Shown: one piece after another, positions 63,969 through 64,000 of the stretch
Layout: every line of letters begins with the position of its first letter
Position numbering within the stretch: the stretch's first letter is position 1
NCBI RefSeq assembly: GCF_947492455.1
Contig: NZ_CANLNB010000001.1
Span: 186,001-250,000, forward strand
DNA: 64,000 nt
Reading direction: 5' to 3'
Source of the DNA: an uncultured Aliiroseovarius sp.
GTDB taxonomy: Bacteria; Pseudomonadota; Alphaproteobacteria; Rhodobacterales; Rhodobacteraceae
Program-made: the position numbers and the translations under genes
Notes under the pieces: generated by a model
The model's database searches: none
What the model saw: only the letters and a program-made list of their open reading frames with translations
Told to the model about the DNA's origin: nothing

Positions 63969-64000
63969 GAAGGGCGGCCCATTGGGTCGCCCTTCTCTTT
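63969..64000 (+). terminator. Rho-independent terminator of the marR-RND operon
   Basis: Stem GAAGGGCG / CGCCCTTC (63969-63976, 63988-63995) with inner GCCC/GGGT pairing, followed by TCTTT at the window edge, 29 bases after the pump stop. Confidence 0.85.

Overview
The window is a stretch of chromosome from an alphaproteobacterium, almost certainly a Roseobacter-group member of the Rhodobacteraceae. The signs are the order dnaA-dnaN-recF-gyrB with rpsT, an enoyl-CoA hydratase and mutM/ubiE/ubiB beside it, the FlaF/FlbT-controlled flagellin, a smoEFG-type polyol transporter and a TRAP transporter. No tRNA, rRNA or CRISPR array was seen.

Layout. 1-3720: the end of a polyol/sugar ABC transporter operon (two permeases and a binding protein) behind a LacI-type repressor, with matching palindromic operators. 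3850-5855: divergent AraC-type regulator and short-chain dehydrogenase. 6123-20906: an accessory island between that pair and the 3' end of gyrB. It contains a Tn7-like transposition module (TnsA, TnsB/TniA, TnsC/TniB, TniQ) followed by a DEDDh exonuclease and two very small coupled genes. Next come a large UvrD-type helicase with zinc ribbons, a CapH/CapP-type regulator-protease pair, and a type II-short CBASS operon (CD-NTase, stand-alone E2-like protein, patatin phospholipase). Tandem 19-bp repeats ending in ACA lie directly against the gyrB stop codon and may be the transposon end. The opposite end was not found with confidence.

20912-34197: housekeeping genes: gyrB, LysE-type exporter, VOC protein, recF, dnaN, dnaA, rpsT, enoyl-CoA hydratase, mutM, ubiE, ubiB and a phosphotransferase. 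34234-46466: flagellar cluster with hook (flgD, fliK), rod and ring genes (flgB, flgC, flgF, flgG, flgA, flgH, fliE, fliL), export genes (fliI, fliQ), flagellin, and the flagellin regulators flaF and flbT. 46552-53888: GntR regulator, FAH-family enzyme, alkaline-phosphatase-fold hydrolase and a complete oligopeptide-type ABC transporter with Tat-type binding protein. 54141-59001: TRAP transporter whose large permease carries an unusual ~330-residue coiled-coil tail. 59367-63940: MarR regulator with an RND efflux pump (adaptor and pump), closed by a terminator.

The most interesting part is 6123-20911. A mobile element with TnsD-like targeting seems to sit at a housekeeping-gene 3' end and to carry, or lie beside, an SOS-type-regulated CBASS system. 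The exonuclease plus micro-ORF cassette is of unknown function.
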